DNA of 18,268 nt from Opitutaceae bacterium (GTDB taxonomy: Bacteria > Verrucomicrobiota > Verrucomicrobiia > Opitutales > Opitutaceae), in assembly GCA_023265535.1 (NCBI GenBank), contig JAHFTI010000017.1, forward strand, positions 1 to 18,268, in the 5' to 3' direction. Below are positions 1-7,576 of this stretch, in pieces. Position numbers and translations under genes: made by a program. How positions within the stretch are numbered: position 1 is the stretch's first letter; every line of letters begins with the position of its first letter. The notes beneath the pieces were generated by a model, which did no database searches, was not told the DNA's origin, and saw only the letters and a program-made list of their open reading frames with translations.

Positions 1-80
1 CCCGACCGACCTCTGCCCTCCGACCGCCCCCCTCCCCGCCCCGCCCCGCACCTTTTCAAGCACCCTACCCCCACACGCGC

Positions 81-1235
81 ATGATCCCCTGCAAGTTCCT
101 ACCCTCCCTGCTCCTTGGCCTGCTCGCGTCGTTCAGCCTGCCAGCACAGGCGGCCACCAACGAGGCCCCCAAGGCTCCTGCCAAGGCCGTCTCCTCCCTG
201 CTCGGCGAATGGCCTGCCGGCACCGATCCGGTCACGGTCGGCAGCCGCATCACGCAAAATTTCCTCGCACGCCAGGTCATGGTCCAGAAAAGCACCGGCC
301 ATGTCATCTACCCCGAGGTCTGCGCCTGGTACGGCGGCCTGGGCTGGGCGCGCGCCGCCGGTGACAAGGAGCTGCAGGCCGCCCTCATCAAACGCTACGA
401 ACCCTTCCACACGCCGGCGGGCGAGGCCATGATCTCGCCCAAGGACCACGTGGACTTCCGCGTGTTCGGCATCGTCCCCCTCGAGATCGCCCTGCAGAAC
501 GGCGATGCGAAGGCGCGTGCGCGCGGTCTCTCCCTGGCCGACCTCCAATGGGCCAAGCCCGACGCCGCCGGCCTCAGCCACGAGTGCCGCTTCTGGATCG
601 ACGACATGTTCATGGTGCCGGCCCTGCAGGTGCAGGCCTGGCGGGTGACCAAGGACCCCAAGTACCTGGACCGCTCGGCCCTCGCGATGGCCGCCTACCT
701 CGACAGGCTCCAGAAGGAAAACGGCCTCTTTGTGCACGCCGAGGACAGCCCCTTCTATTGGGGCCGCGGCAATGGCTGGTTCGCCGCGGGCATGGCCGAG
801 TTGCTCAGCGAGCTGCCCGCCACGCATCCGAAGCACGCCCGCATCCTCGCCGGCTTCCACAGGATGATGGCATCGCTGCTGGCCACGCAGGACAAGGACG
901 GCCTCTGGCGCCAGCTCGTCGACCAGCCCGACTCCTGGCTGGAGACCTCCGGCTCCGCCATGTTCACCTACGCCTTCGTGACCGGCGTGAAACGCGGCTG
1001 GCTGCCGGCAGAGAGCTACGGCCCCGCCGCACGCAAGGCATGGCTCGCCCTGGTCGCCCGCATCGACAAGGACGCCAACCTCACCGAGATCTGCGTGGGC
1101 ACCAACAAGGCCATGAAGGAGGTCGGCCCCGACCTCGCCACGCAGAAGGCCTTCTACCTCGCCCGCAACCGCAAGGCGGGCGACTACCACGGCCAGGCCC
1201 CCATGCTCTGGACCGCGGCGGCGCTGCTGCGCTGA
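81..1235 (+). CDS. Secreted glycoside hydrolase family 105 protein (unsaturated rhamnogalacturonyl hydrolase)
   Basis: This 384-residue protein belongs to the YteR/YesR family. These enzymes hydrolyse the unsaturated uronic acid that pectate or rhamnogalacturonan lyases leave at the non-reducing end of oligosaccharides. A signal peptide spans residues 1-24, with a hydrophobic core and an AQA cleavage site, so it acts in the periplasm or outside the cell. Family marks seen are WIDDMFM at 172-178, where D174/D175 match the catalytic Asp region of YteR, WGRGNGW at 227-233, and an SWLETSGSAMF block further on. These are typical of the alpha6/alpha6 barrel, and the length is normal for the family. 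The ATG at 81 is chosen because the signal peptide starts there. No Shine-Dalgarno sequence precedes it. The stop lies 6 bp from the stop of the convergent glycosidase gene. Family assignment is firm; the exact uronic-acid linkage is inferred from the neighbouring acetylesterase. Confidence 0.93.
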   Translation: MIPCKFLPSLLLGLLASFSLPAQAATNEAPKAPAKAVSSLLGEWPAGTDPVTVGSRITQNFLARQVMVQKSTGHVIYPEVCAWYGGLGWARAAGDKELQAALIKRYEPFHTPAGEAMISPKDHVDFRVFGIVPLEIALQNGDAKARARGLSLADLQWAKPDAAGLSHECRFWIDDMFMVPALQVQAWRVTKDPKYLDRSALAMAAYLDRLQKENGLFVHAEDSPFYWGRGNGWFAAGMAELLSELPATHPKHARILAGFHRMMASLLATQDKDGLWRQLVDQPDSWLETSGSAMFTYAFVTGVKRGWLPAESYGPAARKAWLALVARIDKDANLTEICVGTNKAMKEVGPDLATQKAFYLARNRKAGDYHGQAPMLWTAAALLR

Positions 1236-1241
1236 GCCTCC

Positions 1242-3407
1242 TCAGGGCAGCGGGCTCAGGCCCTCGGCGCGCACGGTCCAGCTGCCGTCAGCTGGAAAGC
1301 CCGGCGCGGCGCCCGCGGGGGCGCCGTCCCAGCCGCCCGCCATCATGGCCACGGCCGCCAGCAGGGAGCCGTTCGCGGGCAGGTACACCCCGAGGTCGCG
1401 CCGCTGCGGGCAATGGCCGTTGGCGAGATAGCGGTTGTTGGGGGCATCCCTCAGGAGGACCTCCACGGCGGCGGCACGCTCGCCCAGGCGTGCGGCGCTC
1501 ATGGCGATCATCGGATAGTCCCAGCCCCAGATCTTCACCTCCCAGCGCCATTGCCCGAGGGTGGCCAGCAGGGTGCGATGCATGGTGTCGCGGTCGATGC
1601 CGGGACCGGGGAGCATGCCCTGGGCCATGAGGAAGGAGGGATGGTCGTGCCGCGCCCCGGCGTTTTCCCAGGTGTCCGGTATCGACTCCATGGATACATA
1701 TTTCCCCTCGCGCACCGTGGGCGCGGGCAGGCCCGCGAGGCGCTCGTCCCAGCCCTTGTCGCGCGGCAGGCCTAGGCGCTCGCGCCACTGCTGCGCCACG
1801 CCCAGCGCCCAGCGCCACTGCGTGAGTTCATAGGTGGGGTTCATGCTGCGCTTCTGGTCGTAAAGCTCCTGGGCGATCCACATGGGCGGGCCCAGCACCC
1901 AGCGGCCCGTGCCCTCCTCGCGCTGCAGCATCGAGGCCATGCATTCGGCGGTCTCCAGCACCAGGGTGCTCCAGCGCTCCAGAGTGGCGCGCGTGGGCCG
2001 GGCGAGCCACTGCAGCTCTGCAAGGTGGATCGGGTGCGGCTGGTTCCACCAGATCAGGGCGGTGCCGCCCGGGCTCTCGCGCCCGTCGGGGCCGACCATC
2101 TTCGACCAGCGCGCACCGCGCAGGCCGCGCTCGGCGGCGGTCTGGCGCGCCCGCGGAAGCACCGACTCGAACCAGGCGAGCGTCTCGTCCACCACGCCCG
2201 GCCTGCCCCAGAGGTTGAAGTGGGCCACGTGCCACCAGACCATCTCGGTGTGGTGCTTGCCGTACCAGGAGTTGCAGGTCAGCCCCGTTTCCTGCGGGGG
2301 CATGCCCGCGATCTGGATGGCGCAGAGGTATTGGCTGAGCACGACGCGACGCTCCAGCTCGGCGGCGCGCGGGTCGCGGCTGCCAAGGAATTCGACGGCG
2401 GCGCCCGCCTGCCAATACTTCGCCCAGTGTGCGGAGTTGAGGGCGCGCAACTCCGCCACCGTGGCGGGCTTCGCTGGGCCGGCCTGCGGGGGCATCGCGA
2501 CGCCGGGTCCGGAGGGCGAGGAAAGCACTGAAAATTCCACGGTGAAGGCAAGGCGCTCCGCCCCTTTGGACGGACGCAGCTCGAAGCGGTGCGCGCGCAC
2601 CGCGGCCAGCTCGGCTGCCGCTTCCTCCACCTCGAACGACACCCTGTATTCCAGGTCGTCGCGCTGGCGCAGGATTTCCCAGCCGCCGGGATGCCCGGCC
2701 TTGCGCAGCACGGAGCGATGGGTGTCCTCGCCGTCCCAGTCGTGGGGAGGGGTGTTCTTCACCCTCATGTCATGCCCGCGCGGAAAGGCGACGGCCACGC
2801 GCAGGCTGCCATCCGCCAACGCGTCGGACCGGACCTCGACGGCCACGCGGTCCCGGCCCGGATCCACCAGGCTGAGCACGCGCACCTCGCGGCCCCGCCA
2901 GGTGAAACGGCTGCTGATCTCGCCCCGCCAAAGGTCCAGGCGTTGCTCCACGGCGCCCAGGTCTGCGGGGGCCAGGGGGACGCCCGAGGCGTCGACAAAA
3001 CCGACCTGGCCGAGCGGGAACTGATGCGGGTTCATGCGCAGCCATTGCCCCGCGGGGGTCTTCTCGCGCGTCGGATAGGACTGCTCCCGCCCATGGGCGA
3101 CGAAGGGGGCGCTGGCATCCGCGAGCGTGAATCCCTCGGGGTTCGGCGCGCTGTGCCAGTAGCGCCTGCCCAGCGTCTCCAGGGGCATGCCCTCGCGCGT
3201 ATGCAGGTCCTGGAAGGTCTGCAGGCCCGTGACATCGACGTTGAAGACGAAGCCCCCGTTGCCCACGGAGAGCGGGGCGTTGGCGGACACGGCGCGCAGG
3301 ACGGGCGAGTGGCGCGCCAGCAGGGCGGGACGGTCGATGGGTGCAGCCCAGAGGGACAGCGTGGCCAGGCCGAGCAGCAGCGGGGGGAGCAGGGACGGGA
3401 ATTTCAT
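1242..3407 (-). CDS. Secreted large six-hairpin glycosidase, GH65/GH95-like fold, specificity unknown
   Basis: This 721-residue protein has a signal peptide ending near residue 21 (LSLWA/AP). An N-terminal beta-sandwich region (about 40-295) opens with a LSVGNGGFVFNVDVTG block. A linker follows, then an (alpha/alpha)6 barrel (about 320-690). Conserved-looking barrel blocks are NSWYGKHHTEMVWWHVAHF at 379-397, GGTALIWWNQPHPIHLAEL at 447-465, NPTYELTQWRW at 523-533, IWGWDYPMIAM at 626-636 and GVYLPANGSLL at 673-683. E388 and E527 are candidate acid/base residues. The layout recalls clan GH-L-type and GH95 glycosidases, but I cannot place it in a named family. It lies 111 bp downstream of the acetylesterase gene on the same strand, so the two are probably co-transcribed. 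A role in removing a pectin side-chain sugar is inferred from this context only. The start was chosen for the signal peptide; the 5' flank is pyrimidine-rich without a Shine-Dalgarno sequence. Confidence 0.85.
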   Translation of the reverse strand: MKFPSLLPPLLLGLATLSLWAAPIDRPALLARHSPVLRAVSANAPLSVGNGGFVFNVDVTGLQTFQDLHTREGMPLETLGRRYWHSAPNPEGFTLADASAPFVAHGREQSYPTREKTPAGQWLRMNPHQFPLGQVGFVDASGVPLAPADLGAVEQRLDLWRGEISSRFTWRGREVRVLSLVDPGRDRVAVEVRSDALADGSLRVAVAFPRGHDMRVKNTPPHDWDGEDTHRSVLRKAGHPGGWEILRQRDDLEYRVSFEVEEAAAELAAVRAHRFELRPSKGAERLAFTVEFSVLSSPSGPGVAMPPQAGPAKPATVAELRALNSAHWAKYWQAGAAVEFLGSRDPRAAELERRVVLSQYLCAIQIAGMPPQETGLTCNSWYGKHHTEMVWWHVAHFNLWGRPGVVDETLAWFESVLPRARQTAAERGLRGARWSKMVGPDGRESPGGTALIWWNQPHPIHLAELQWLARPTRATLERWSTLVLETAECMASMLQREEGTGRWVLGPPMWIAQELYDQKRSMNPTYELTQWRWALGVAQQWRERLGLPRDKGWDERLAGLPAPTVREGKYVSMESIPDTWENAGARHDHPSFLMAQGMLPGPGIDRDTMHRTLLATLGQWRWEVKIWGWDYPMIAMSAARLGERAAAVEVLLRDAPNNRYLANGHCPQRRDLGVYLPANGSLLAAVAMMAGGWDGAPAGAAPGFPADGSWTVRAEGLSPLP

Positions 3408-3518
3408 GGGGAGGACGCGAATTGCACTGGGGGGGCTGGCTGGCCGGTGTCAGGCGTGAGGAGCGGGGGCCCCGCCCCTCCCGCTCGTGGTGTCACCAAG
3501 ATTCGGATACAACGCCCC

Positions 3519-4319
3519 TCAGGGCTCGGAACCGGGCACGAGGGGCTTGGCTGCTGCGGCGGGCGCGGGGGCGCCGAACAGCACCGCCACCGGCAGGTGC
3601 TTGGCGCGCATCTCCTGCACGGCCAGGCGGGCGACCGTGCGGCCGCCCTCGGCGTTGAGGTGGGTGTCGTCCTCGCGGCCCTTGGGCAGCTCGGGATACA
3701 CACCGGCGGGCACCCACATCAGCAGGCGCTTGCTCTCCTCGGGCCCGAGGCGCTCGAAAAGCTGCCAGGTGGCCACGTGGAGATCGAGCAGGGCCACCTT
3801 CTCGGAGGCGGCGAGCTCGCGCACGACGGCCGGGTACTCCCCGTGCGTATCCACAAGTTGGTTACGGCCGTCGAATTTCCTGCGGCACAGGGAGGTGGCC
3901 AGGATCGGCTCGGCGCCGCGCGCGCGCGCCTCGGCGATGAAGCGCAGCAGGTTCTCGCGGTAGAGGCCGCGCGCGGGGGCGTGGCGCTCGGGCGAGGCCT
4001 CCTTCTGGTCGTTGTGGCCGAACTGGATGATCACGAAGTCGCCCGGCTGCAACGCGTCGACCAGGGTCTTCCAGCGCCCCTCCGAGATGAAGGACTTCGA
4101 CGAGCGGCCGTTCTGGGCGTGGTTCACGAGGGCCGCGGGCTCCGGCATGAACTCACGCAGCATCTGGCCCCAGCCGCGCTCGAGGTTGGGGGCCTTGCTG
4201 GGCTTGTCCGCCATGGTCGAGTCACCGGCGAGGTGGAGGTGGGGGGCTGCCACGAGGGCGGCGCCCGGGGAGAGCAGGGAGAGGGCCAGCAGGCCCGTCT
4301 TGAGGAACCGGGTTGACAT
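3519..4319 (-). CDS. Rhamnogalacturonan acetylesterase-like SGNH hydrolase (CE12 type)
   Basis: With the start at 4319 the protein has 266 residues and a clean signal peptide (about 1-25, ALVAA). A longer frame to 4487 exists, but its first 56 residues look like translated spacer. SGNH-family blocks are all present: GDSTMA with the nucleophile S34, NGRSS with oxyanion residues G71 and perhaps N70, GHND at 101-104, and DDTHLNAEGG with the D217-x-x-H220 catalytic pair. GDSTMAD and GHNDQK are typical of CE12 rhamnogalacturonan acetylesterases, which remove acetyl groups from galacturonate in the pectin backbone so that lyases and hydrolases can act. It is the promoter-proximal gene of a probable two-gene unit with the glycosidase downstream, and it lies near a GH105 gene. 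A short Ala/Pro-rich tail follows the last catalytic block. An acetyl-xylan or other esterase activity is possible. Confidence 0.92.
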   Translation of the reverse strand: MSTRFLKTGLLALSLLSPGAALVAAPHLHLAGDSTMADKPSKAPNLERGWGQMLREFMPEPAALVNHAQNGRSSKSFISEGRWKTLVDALQPGDFVIIQFGHNDQKEASPERHAPARGLYRENLLRFIAEARARGAEPILATSLCRRKFDGRNQLVDTHGEYPAVVRELAASEKVALLDLHVATWQLFERLGPEESKRLLMWVPAGVYPELPKGREDDTHLNAEGGRTVARLAVQEMRAKHLPVAVLFGAPAPAAAAKPLVPGSEP

Positions 4320-4545
4320 GTGGGAAGGGACTGAGGGGAAGGGGCGAGCGCGGATGCGCAGTGGGGGCAGGGGAATCGAAACGCAGGACGCCGCGGGGGC
4401 CAAGCAGGAGACAAGGGAGTTTCTGAATTCAATTTCATGCCCATGTCGGCACGCCGAACTGAGGCGGGGCACGCAAGCCCAGGGCAAAAGGCGCGGAGTG
4501 GGTCAGCAGTATTGGGGGCATGAGACGCCACCAGCGGCCAAGCTC

Positions 4546-4556
4546 GGGGGGGGGGG
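4546..4556. repeat. Homopolymeric tract of 11 G
   Basis: Eleven consecutive G occur in the 262-bp spacer between the marR-family gene (its stop is about 26 bp away) and the acetylesterase start. The rest of the spacer (4320-4581) shows only a small AT-richer pocket near 4420-4440 containing the 8-bp palindrome TGAATTCA, and no convincing promoter. The tract could be slippage-prone or a sequencing/assembly weak point. Confidence 0.8.
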
Positions 4557-4581
4557 CTAGGGACGGGCAAACCCGCAGGCC

Positions 4582-5166
4582 TCAGCGGGCGGGCTTGCGC
4601 TTGGGGGCGGCGGCCTTGCGCGAGCGCGGGCCGGAGGGGCTGGCGGGAGCCGTGTGGGTGCCCTCGGCGCGACGGGCCTTTCCCGTTGCGGCCGCCACGG
4701 GGAAATGCTGCGCAGCCACGTGCTCGGTGGCGGCCATGGCGGCGGCGGGCAGGTCGCCGAGCAAGGCCAGCGCCTCGCCGAAATGCGGGCGCGAACCCAG
4801 GTGGCGGGCGGTCTCCGCCAGGGCGGCGCGGTAAAGGGGCACCACCTCGGACACCTTCGCCCGGCCCTCGGCACTGATCACCACGAGGCAGGCGCGGCGG
4901 TCCGCGGGATCGTCCACGCGTTGGATCCAGCCGCGCTCCTCCACCTGGTTCATGAGATAGGTCGTGCTCGCGGGGTCCACCACCAGCGACTGCGCGATCT
5001 CGGAGGGTCGCATGCTGTCCCCGTTGAGCACGAGCAGGTTGAGGACATTGAACTGGGCGGGCGTGATGCCATGCGGGCGAAAGATGCGGGCCGCCTCGCG
5101 CACCAGCAGGTTTCCACAGGACACCACCGCATTCGTGAGCTCCTCAATCTGATCGTTCAGGGACAT
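4582..5166 (-). CDS. MarR-family transcriptional regulator with basic C-terminal tail
   Basis: This 194-residue protein carries a winged helix-turn-helix domain at about 30-105. HGITPAQFNVLNLL leads into the recognition region MRPSEIAQSLVVDPASTTYLMNQ, and the wing signature is DDPADRRACLVVIS at 85-98, as in MarR, SlyA and EmrR proteins. The flanking helices (1-28 and 105-150) would form the dimer interface. MarR proteins are usually dimeric repressors released by small ligands or oxidation. Residues from about 160 onward form a low-complexity Lys/Arg/Ala/Pro tail ending PKRKPAR, which is absent from typical 140-150-residue members and could add non-specific DNA contacts. The only cysteines are C17 and C93. 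The start at 5166 fits the first helix. A palindromic sequence lies immediately upstream, suggesting self-repression. No obvious target operon adjoins it, and the ligand is unknown. Confidence 0.93.
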   Translation of the reverse strand: MSLNDQIEELTNAVVSCGNLLVREAARIFRPHGITPAQFNVLNLLVLNGDSMRPSEIAQSLVVDPASTTYLMNQVEERGWIQRVDDPADRRACLVVISAEGRAKVSEVVPLYRAALAETARHLGSRPHFGEALALLGDLPAAAMAATEHVAAQHFPVAAATGKARRAEGTHTAPASPSGPRSRKAAAPKRKPAR

Positions 5167-5172
5167 GCCCCG

Positions 5173-5196
5173 AAACTACGATAGTTTGAGCTCAAA
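5173..5196. promoter_or_regulatory. Candidate MarR operator (two overlapping palindromes)
   Basis: Directly upstream of the marR-family start (codon at 5166) lie two overlapping perfect inverted repeats. One is AAACTA-CGA-TAGTTT at 5173-5187; the other is TTTGAGCTCAAA at 5185-5196. MarR dimers typically bind AT-edged palindromes of this size that overlap their own promoter. The placement 7-30 bp before the start codon fits autorepression. Inference only; no -10/-35 pair is clear. Confidence 0.5.
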
Positions 5197-5284
5197 GCAA
5201 CACCCGCCTGCACCACCCGACCCAGAAAACGCCACCCTGGCACAGCTTGGACCACGGACCTGCGAGCGACAGGGCCCCCTCCCG

Positions 5285-5305
5285 AAAAGCCCCCCGCAAG
5301 GGGCT
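5285..5305 (-). terminator. Probable intrinsic terminator after the Imm10-like gene
   Basis: Read on the minus strand, a 6-bp stem (AGCCCC...GGGGCT, pairing 5300-5305 with 5288-5293) is followed by a short T run. It begins about 60 nt downstream of the stop of the Imm10-like gene. The stem is GC-rich, but the T run is only three to four bases past the stem, so efficiency is uncertain. Confidence 0.45.
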
Positions 5306-5367
5306 CCTATGTTCAGGGATGCGAGGCCGCTGGCCGACGGCAGATCTCCCTTAACGCAGGGAGGAAC

Positions 5368-5805
5368 TCAGCCACGGCGCGAGGGACCTGCCGGAGCCGG
5401 GCCGTCTGGGCCGTGCGAGGGCTTCCCCTCCACCTCGGAGTAGCCATCGTGCCCCTCGAAAATGCCACCGAGGATCTCGCGCACCGCGGAAAAATCCTCG
5501 TCGTGCAGGTCAAAGCTGATGTCCATGGAGACGATGCCGTCGAGGTCGTTCATCGCATCGCGGTTGAACTCGATGACGAAGCGGCTGCGCGACAACACCG
5601 CCGTCTTGATGCCGCCGCAGGTGGTGAAGCGCTCGGGGGGGATCTCGACGTAGATCTCATCGTCCTCGTCGCCGCCATTCTCACGCATGAGCAGGAGCCC
5701 CTCGTTGGACTTGGGGTTGTCCTGGTCCTTGCAGAAGCCCACGCACAGCAGGTCGTCAGCCTCGAAGCCGATGTCGCGGGCGAAATAGCGCATCTTTTTG
5801 TTCAT
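5368..5805 (-). CDS. Small acidic Imm10-like (immunity protein 10 family) protein
   Basis: The start at 5805 (MNKKMRYFARDIGFEADDLL) gives 145 residues. An in-frame ATG at 5841 would add 12 residues that look like spacer. The pattern resembles Imm10 immunity proteins of polymorphic toxin systems: an N-terminal strand, a VGFCKDQDNPKSNEGLLLMRE block, an acidic EDDEIYVEIP strand, the GGI turn in TTCGGIKTAVLSRSRFVIEF, and a C-terminal MDISFDLHDEDFSAVREILGGIF helix. That family folds mostly as beta strands, and its known members neutralise a cognate toxin. The similarity is recalled from pattern, not computed. No signal peptide or membrane segment is visible, so it is cytoplasmic. After about residue 120 the sequence becomes a Gly/Pro/Ser-rich tail. 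No toxin, secretion gene or second immunity gene lies nearby, so it would be an orphan. It may instead be a housekeeping protein of unknown function. Confidence 0.7.
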   Translation of the reverse strand: MNKKMRYFARDIGFEADDLLCVGFCKDQDNPKSNEGLLLMRENGGDEDDEIYVEIPPERFTTCGGIKTAVLSRSRFVIEFNRDAMNDLDGIVSMDISFDLHDEDFSAVREILGGIFEGHDGYSEVEGKPSHGPDGPAPAGPSRRG

Positions 5806-5897
5806 GTGGAGGCAGCCTGCCAGCGGCACGCACGGGCTCAAAACAAATTGGAGAAGCCAGTGCCCCCAGCCTTTCGGACCACCGCTTCAGGAGAGGC

Positions 5898-5936
5898 GGC
5901 CCCCCCCCTGCTGAGAAAGGGGAGGAAGGGGGGGCC
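5898..5936 (-). other. GC hairpin just downstream of the U32-family gene
   Basis: A perfect 9-bp stem (GGCCCCCCC with GGGGGGGCC, at 5898-5906 and 5928-5936, 21-nt loop) starts 12 nt past the U32 stop codon. A second GGGGCCT-CC-AGGCCCC inverted repeat (5931-5946) overlaps it. No T run follows, so this is a possible 3'-end stabiliser or weak terminator rather than a classic terminator. It includes a run of nine C. Confidence 0.45.
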
Positions 5937-5947
5937 TCCAGGCCCCT

Positions 5948-7195
5948 TCAGCGCATCACATAGACCTTGTCGCCGCGGCGCACCGGCCGCTCGCTCACGA
6001 AGGTCACCTCGCTGCCCGCCTCGGCGCGCGCACAGGGCTGCCCCTCGCGCAGCACCGCGCCCGTGCGCTGCATGAAAAAGCCCGTGGTCGCCCCCTCGAT
6101 GATGAGTTCCTCTCCCTCGGCCAGGGCGGAGTCCTGCACAGCCAGGTGCACGACGGAGGGTTTCCTGTAGAAGTTCAGCACGGTGCCCACGAGATGCCTG
6201 CGCTTCGTGGCCACATTGCCCGACGAGTTCACCCACTCGCCGATCGGCTTGCCGCAATAGAACCCCGCGGAAAAGCCGCGATGGTACACCTCGCCCAGGC
6301 GTGCGAGCAGGCGCACCTTGAGCTCCTCGAGCTCGGCGGCCCACCCCTTGCGCCCCCTGCGTCGGCCAAGGAAATCGAGGGCTTCGCGGTAGGCTCCCAC
6401 CACGACGGCCACGTACTCCGGGCTGCGCAGGCGGCCCTCGATCTTGAGCGAATCGGCACCGGCCCCCACAAGCTTCTCGATGAAGGGAAGCGTGCAGAGA
6501 TCCTTGGGACTCATGATGTAGTTCGGACCCAGCACCCACTCGCGGTCCCCTGTGTCATCCACCACGCGGTACTCGCGGCGGCAGGGTTGCGTGCAGGCGC
6601 CGCGATTGGCGGACTTGCCCGTGGCCTGCTCACTCATGAAGCAGCGCCCGCTCACCGAGACGCACATGGCGCCATGCGCAAACAGCTCGATCTGCAGCTC
6701 GGCGGCGGCGACCCTGCCCAAGGCCTTCACCAACTCGCGGCGGATGCGGCGGATGTCGTCGAGGGAACATTCCCGCGCCAGCACAAAACGCCGCACGCCC
6801 AGCTCACGCAGCAGGAGCATCGAGGCGGAGTTGGCCACGGACATCTGGGTGGAAGCGTGGATCTCGAGACCGTGGCGTCGCGCCGCGGCGAGCACGGACA
6901 GATCGGAGACAATGACCCCGTCCACTCCCGCCCGGGCGGCAGCGGCGAGGAGGGTGTCCACGGCAGGCAACTCGCGCTCGTGCACGAGGGTGTTGGCCGT
7001 CAGGTAGGCGCGCACCTTGCGCGCATGGCAGGTTTTCACCAGGCGAGGCAGGTCGCGCCGCGTGAAATTGCGCGCCGAGGCACGCATGTTGAAGCCCTTC
7101 ACGCCAAAATAGACGGCGTCCGCACCGGCATCGAGCGCCGCCTGGAGATTCCTCCAGTCGCCGGCAGGGGCGAGCAATTCAGGGATGCGCTTCAT
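5948..7195 (-). CDS. Peptidase U32 family protein, TrhP-like (RNA hydroxylation)
   Basis: With the start at 7195 (MKRIPELLAPAGDWRNLQAAL) the protein has 415 residues. An in-frame codon at 7231 adds 12 unlikely residues. The opening ELLAPAG...A...GADAVYFG is the hallmark TIM-barrel start of U32 proteins. The family signature is IELFAHGAMCVSVSGRC at 169-185, followed by RGACTQPCRREY (199-209), MSPKDLC (228-234) and SLKIEGRLRSPEYV. C178, C185, C201, C205 and C234 are candidate ligands for the Fe-S cluster known in this family. Although named peptidases, the studied members TrhP (tRNA 5-hydroxyuridine) and RlhA (23S rRNA hydroxycytidine) act in prephenate-dependent RNA hydroxylation. The length and the C-terminal small beta domain (about 300-415) fit the TrhP class better than the longer RlhA. 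It is a single gene, divergent from the TonB-dependent receptor gene. The exact RNA target is not shown by the sequence. Confidence 0.9.
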   Translation of the reverse strand: MKRIPELLAPAGDWRNLQAALDAGADAVYFGVKGFNMRASARNFTRRDLPRLVKTCHARKVRAYLTANTLVHERELPAVDTLLAAAARAGVDGVIVSDLSVLAAARRHGLEIHASTQMSVANSASMLLLRELGVRRFVLARECSLDDIRRIRRELVKALGRVAAAELQIELFAHGAMCVSVSGRCFMSEQATGKSANRGACTQPCRREYRVVDDTGDREWVLGPNYIMSPKDLCTLPFIEKLVGAGADSLKIEGRLRSPEYVAVVVGAYREALDFLGRRRGRKGWAAELEELKVRLLARLGEVYHRGFSAGFYCGKPIGEWVNSSGNVATKRRHLVGTVLNFYRKPSVVHLAVQDSALAEGEELIIEGATTGFFMQRTGAVLREGQPCARAEAGSEVTFVSERPVRRGDKVYVMR

Positions 7196-7448
7196 GGCAA
7201 GCAGGAGGTGACGGGCCGCTGTGCCTGGCAACCCAAAGATTCACCCGCTGCGTGCGCCTCGGGCGCCGAGCCCGGGAACCGAATCGCGGAGTCCCAGGCT
7301 AGGATAAGAAACATGAACACCAGCAGCGCTTACATAGGGAAAAAGCCCCGGATTTGTGCCCTGAAATGAGGCGTCCGGCAGCGATGCCGAAAGGAAACGA
7401 CGCTCGCGCCAGAAACACACAACTCAGCTGCCAACAATCGAATCCACA

Positions 7449-7497
7449 GGGCAAAAACAGGGCCTCCCAGCCCCCTTCAGGACAAAAACAGGGGCTC
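7449..7497. repeat. Pair of 18-bp direct repeats 31 bp apart
   Basis: GGGCAAAAACAGGGCCTC at 7449-7466 recurs as GGACAAAAACAGGGGCTC at 7480-7497, with 16 of 18 positions identical. The 31-bp start-to-start spacing is close to three helical turns, which would place both on the same DNA face, as expected for paired regulator sites. It lies about 270 bp upstream of the receptor start. Function is inferred only. Confidence 0.6.
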
Positions 7498-7576
7498 GGC
7501 AGAAAACATAGGCCACTAGGATAAAACCTAATAGCACCCAAGATTCGTGCTTCTCATCTCGGTTTTTTCCAAGCCT

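Noticed and set aside
99..1190. Long minus-strand reading frame antisense to the GH105 gene
   Set aside because: The GH105 frame has clear catalytic motifs; the antisense frame is low-complexity Gly/Val/His/Ala-rich, as expected from high-GC codon bias.
1232..1259. Hairpin CTGAGCC/GGCTCAG over the convergent stops of GH105 and the glycosidase
   Set aside because: A 7-bp stem with a 14-nt loop and no T run overlaps coding sequence; too weak to call a terminator.
3461..3486. Hairpin GAGCGGG/CCCGCTC between acetylesterase and glycosidase genes
   Set aside because: No T run, and the flanks are so GC-rich that a 7-bp stem is expected by chance.
2589..4316. 575-codon plus-strand frame across the glycosidase and acetylesterase genes
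   Set aside because: It spans two well-supported minus-strand genes and their spacer and shows no recognisable motif.
4424..4431. TGAATTCA palindrome as an operator for the acetylesterase gene
   Set aside because: Only 8 bp, a single copy, and more than 100 bp from the start codon.
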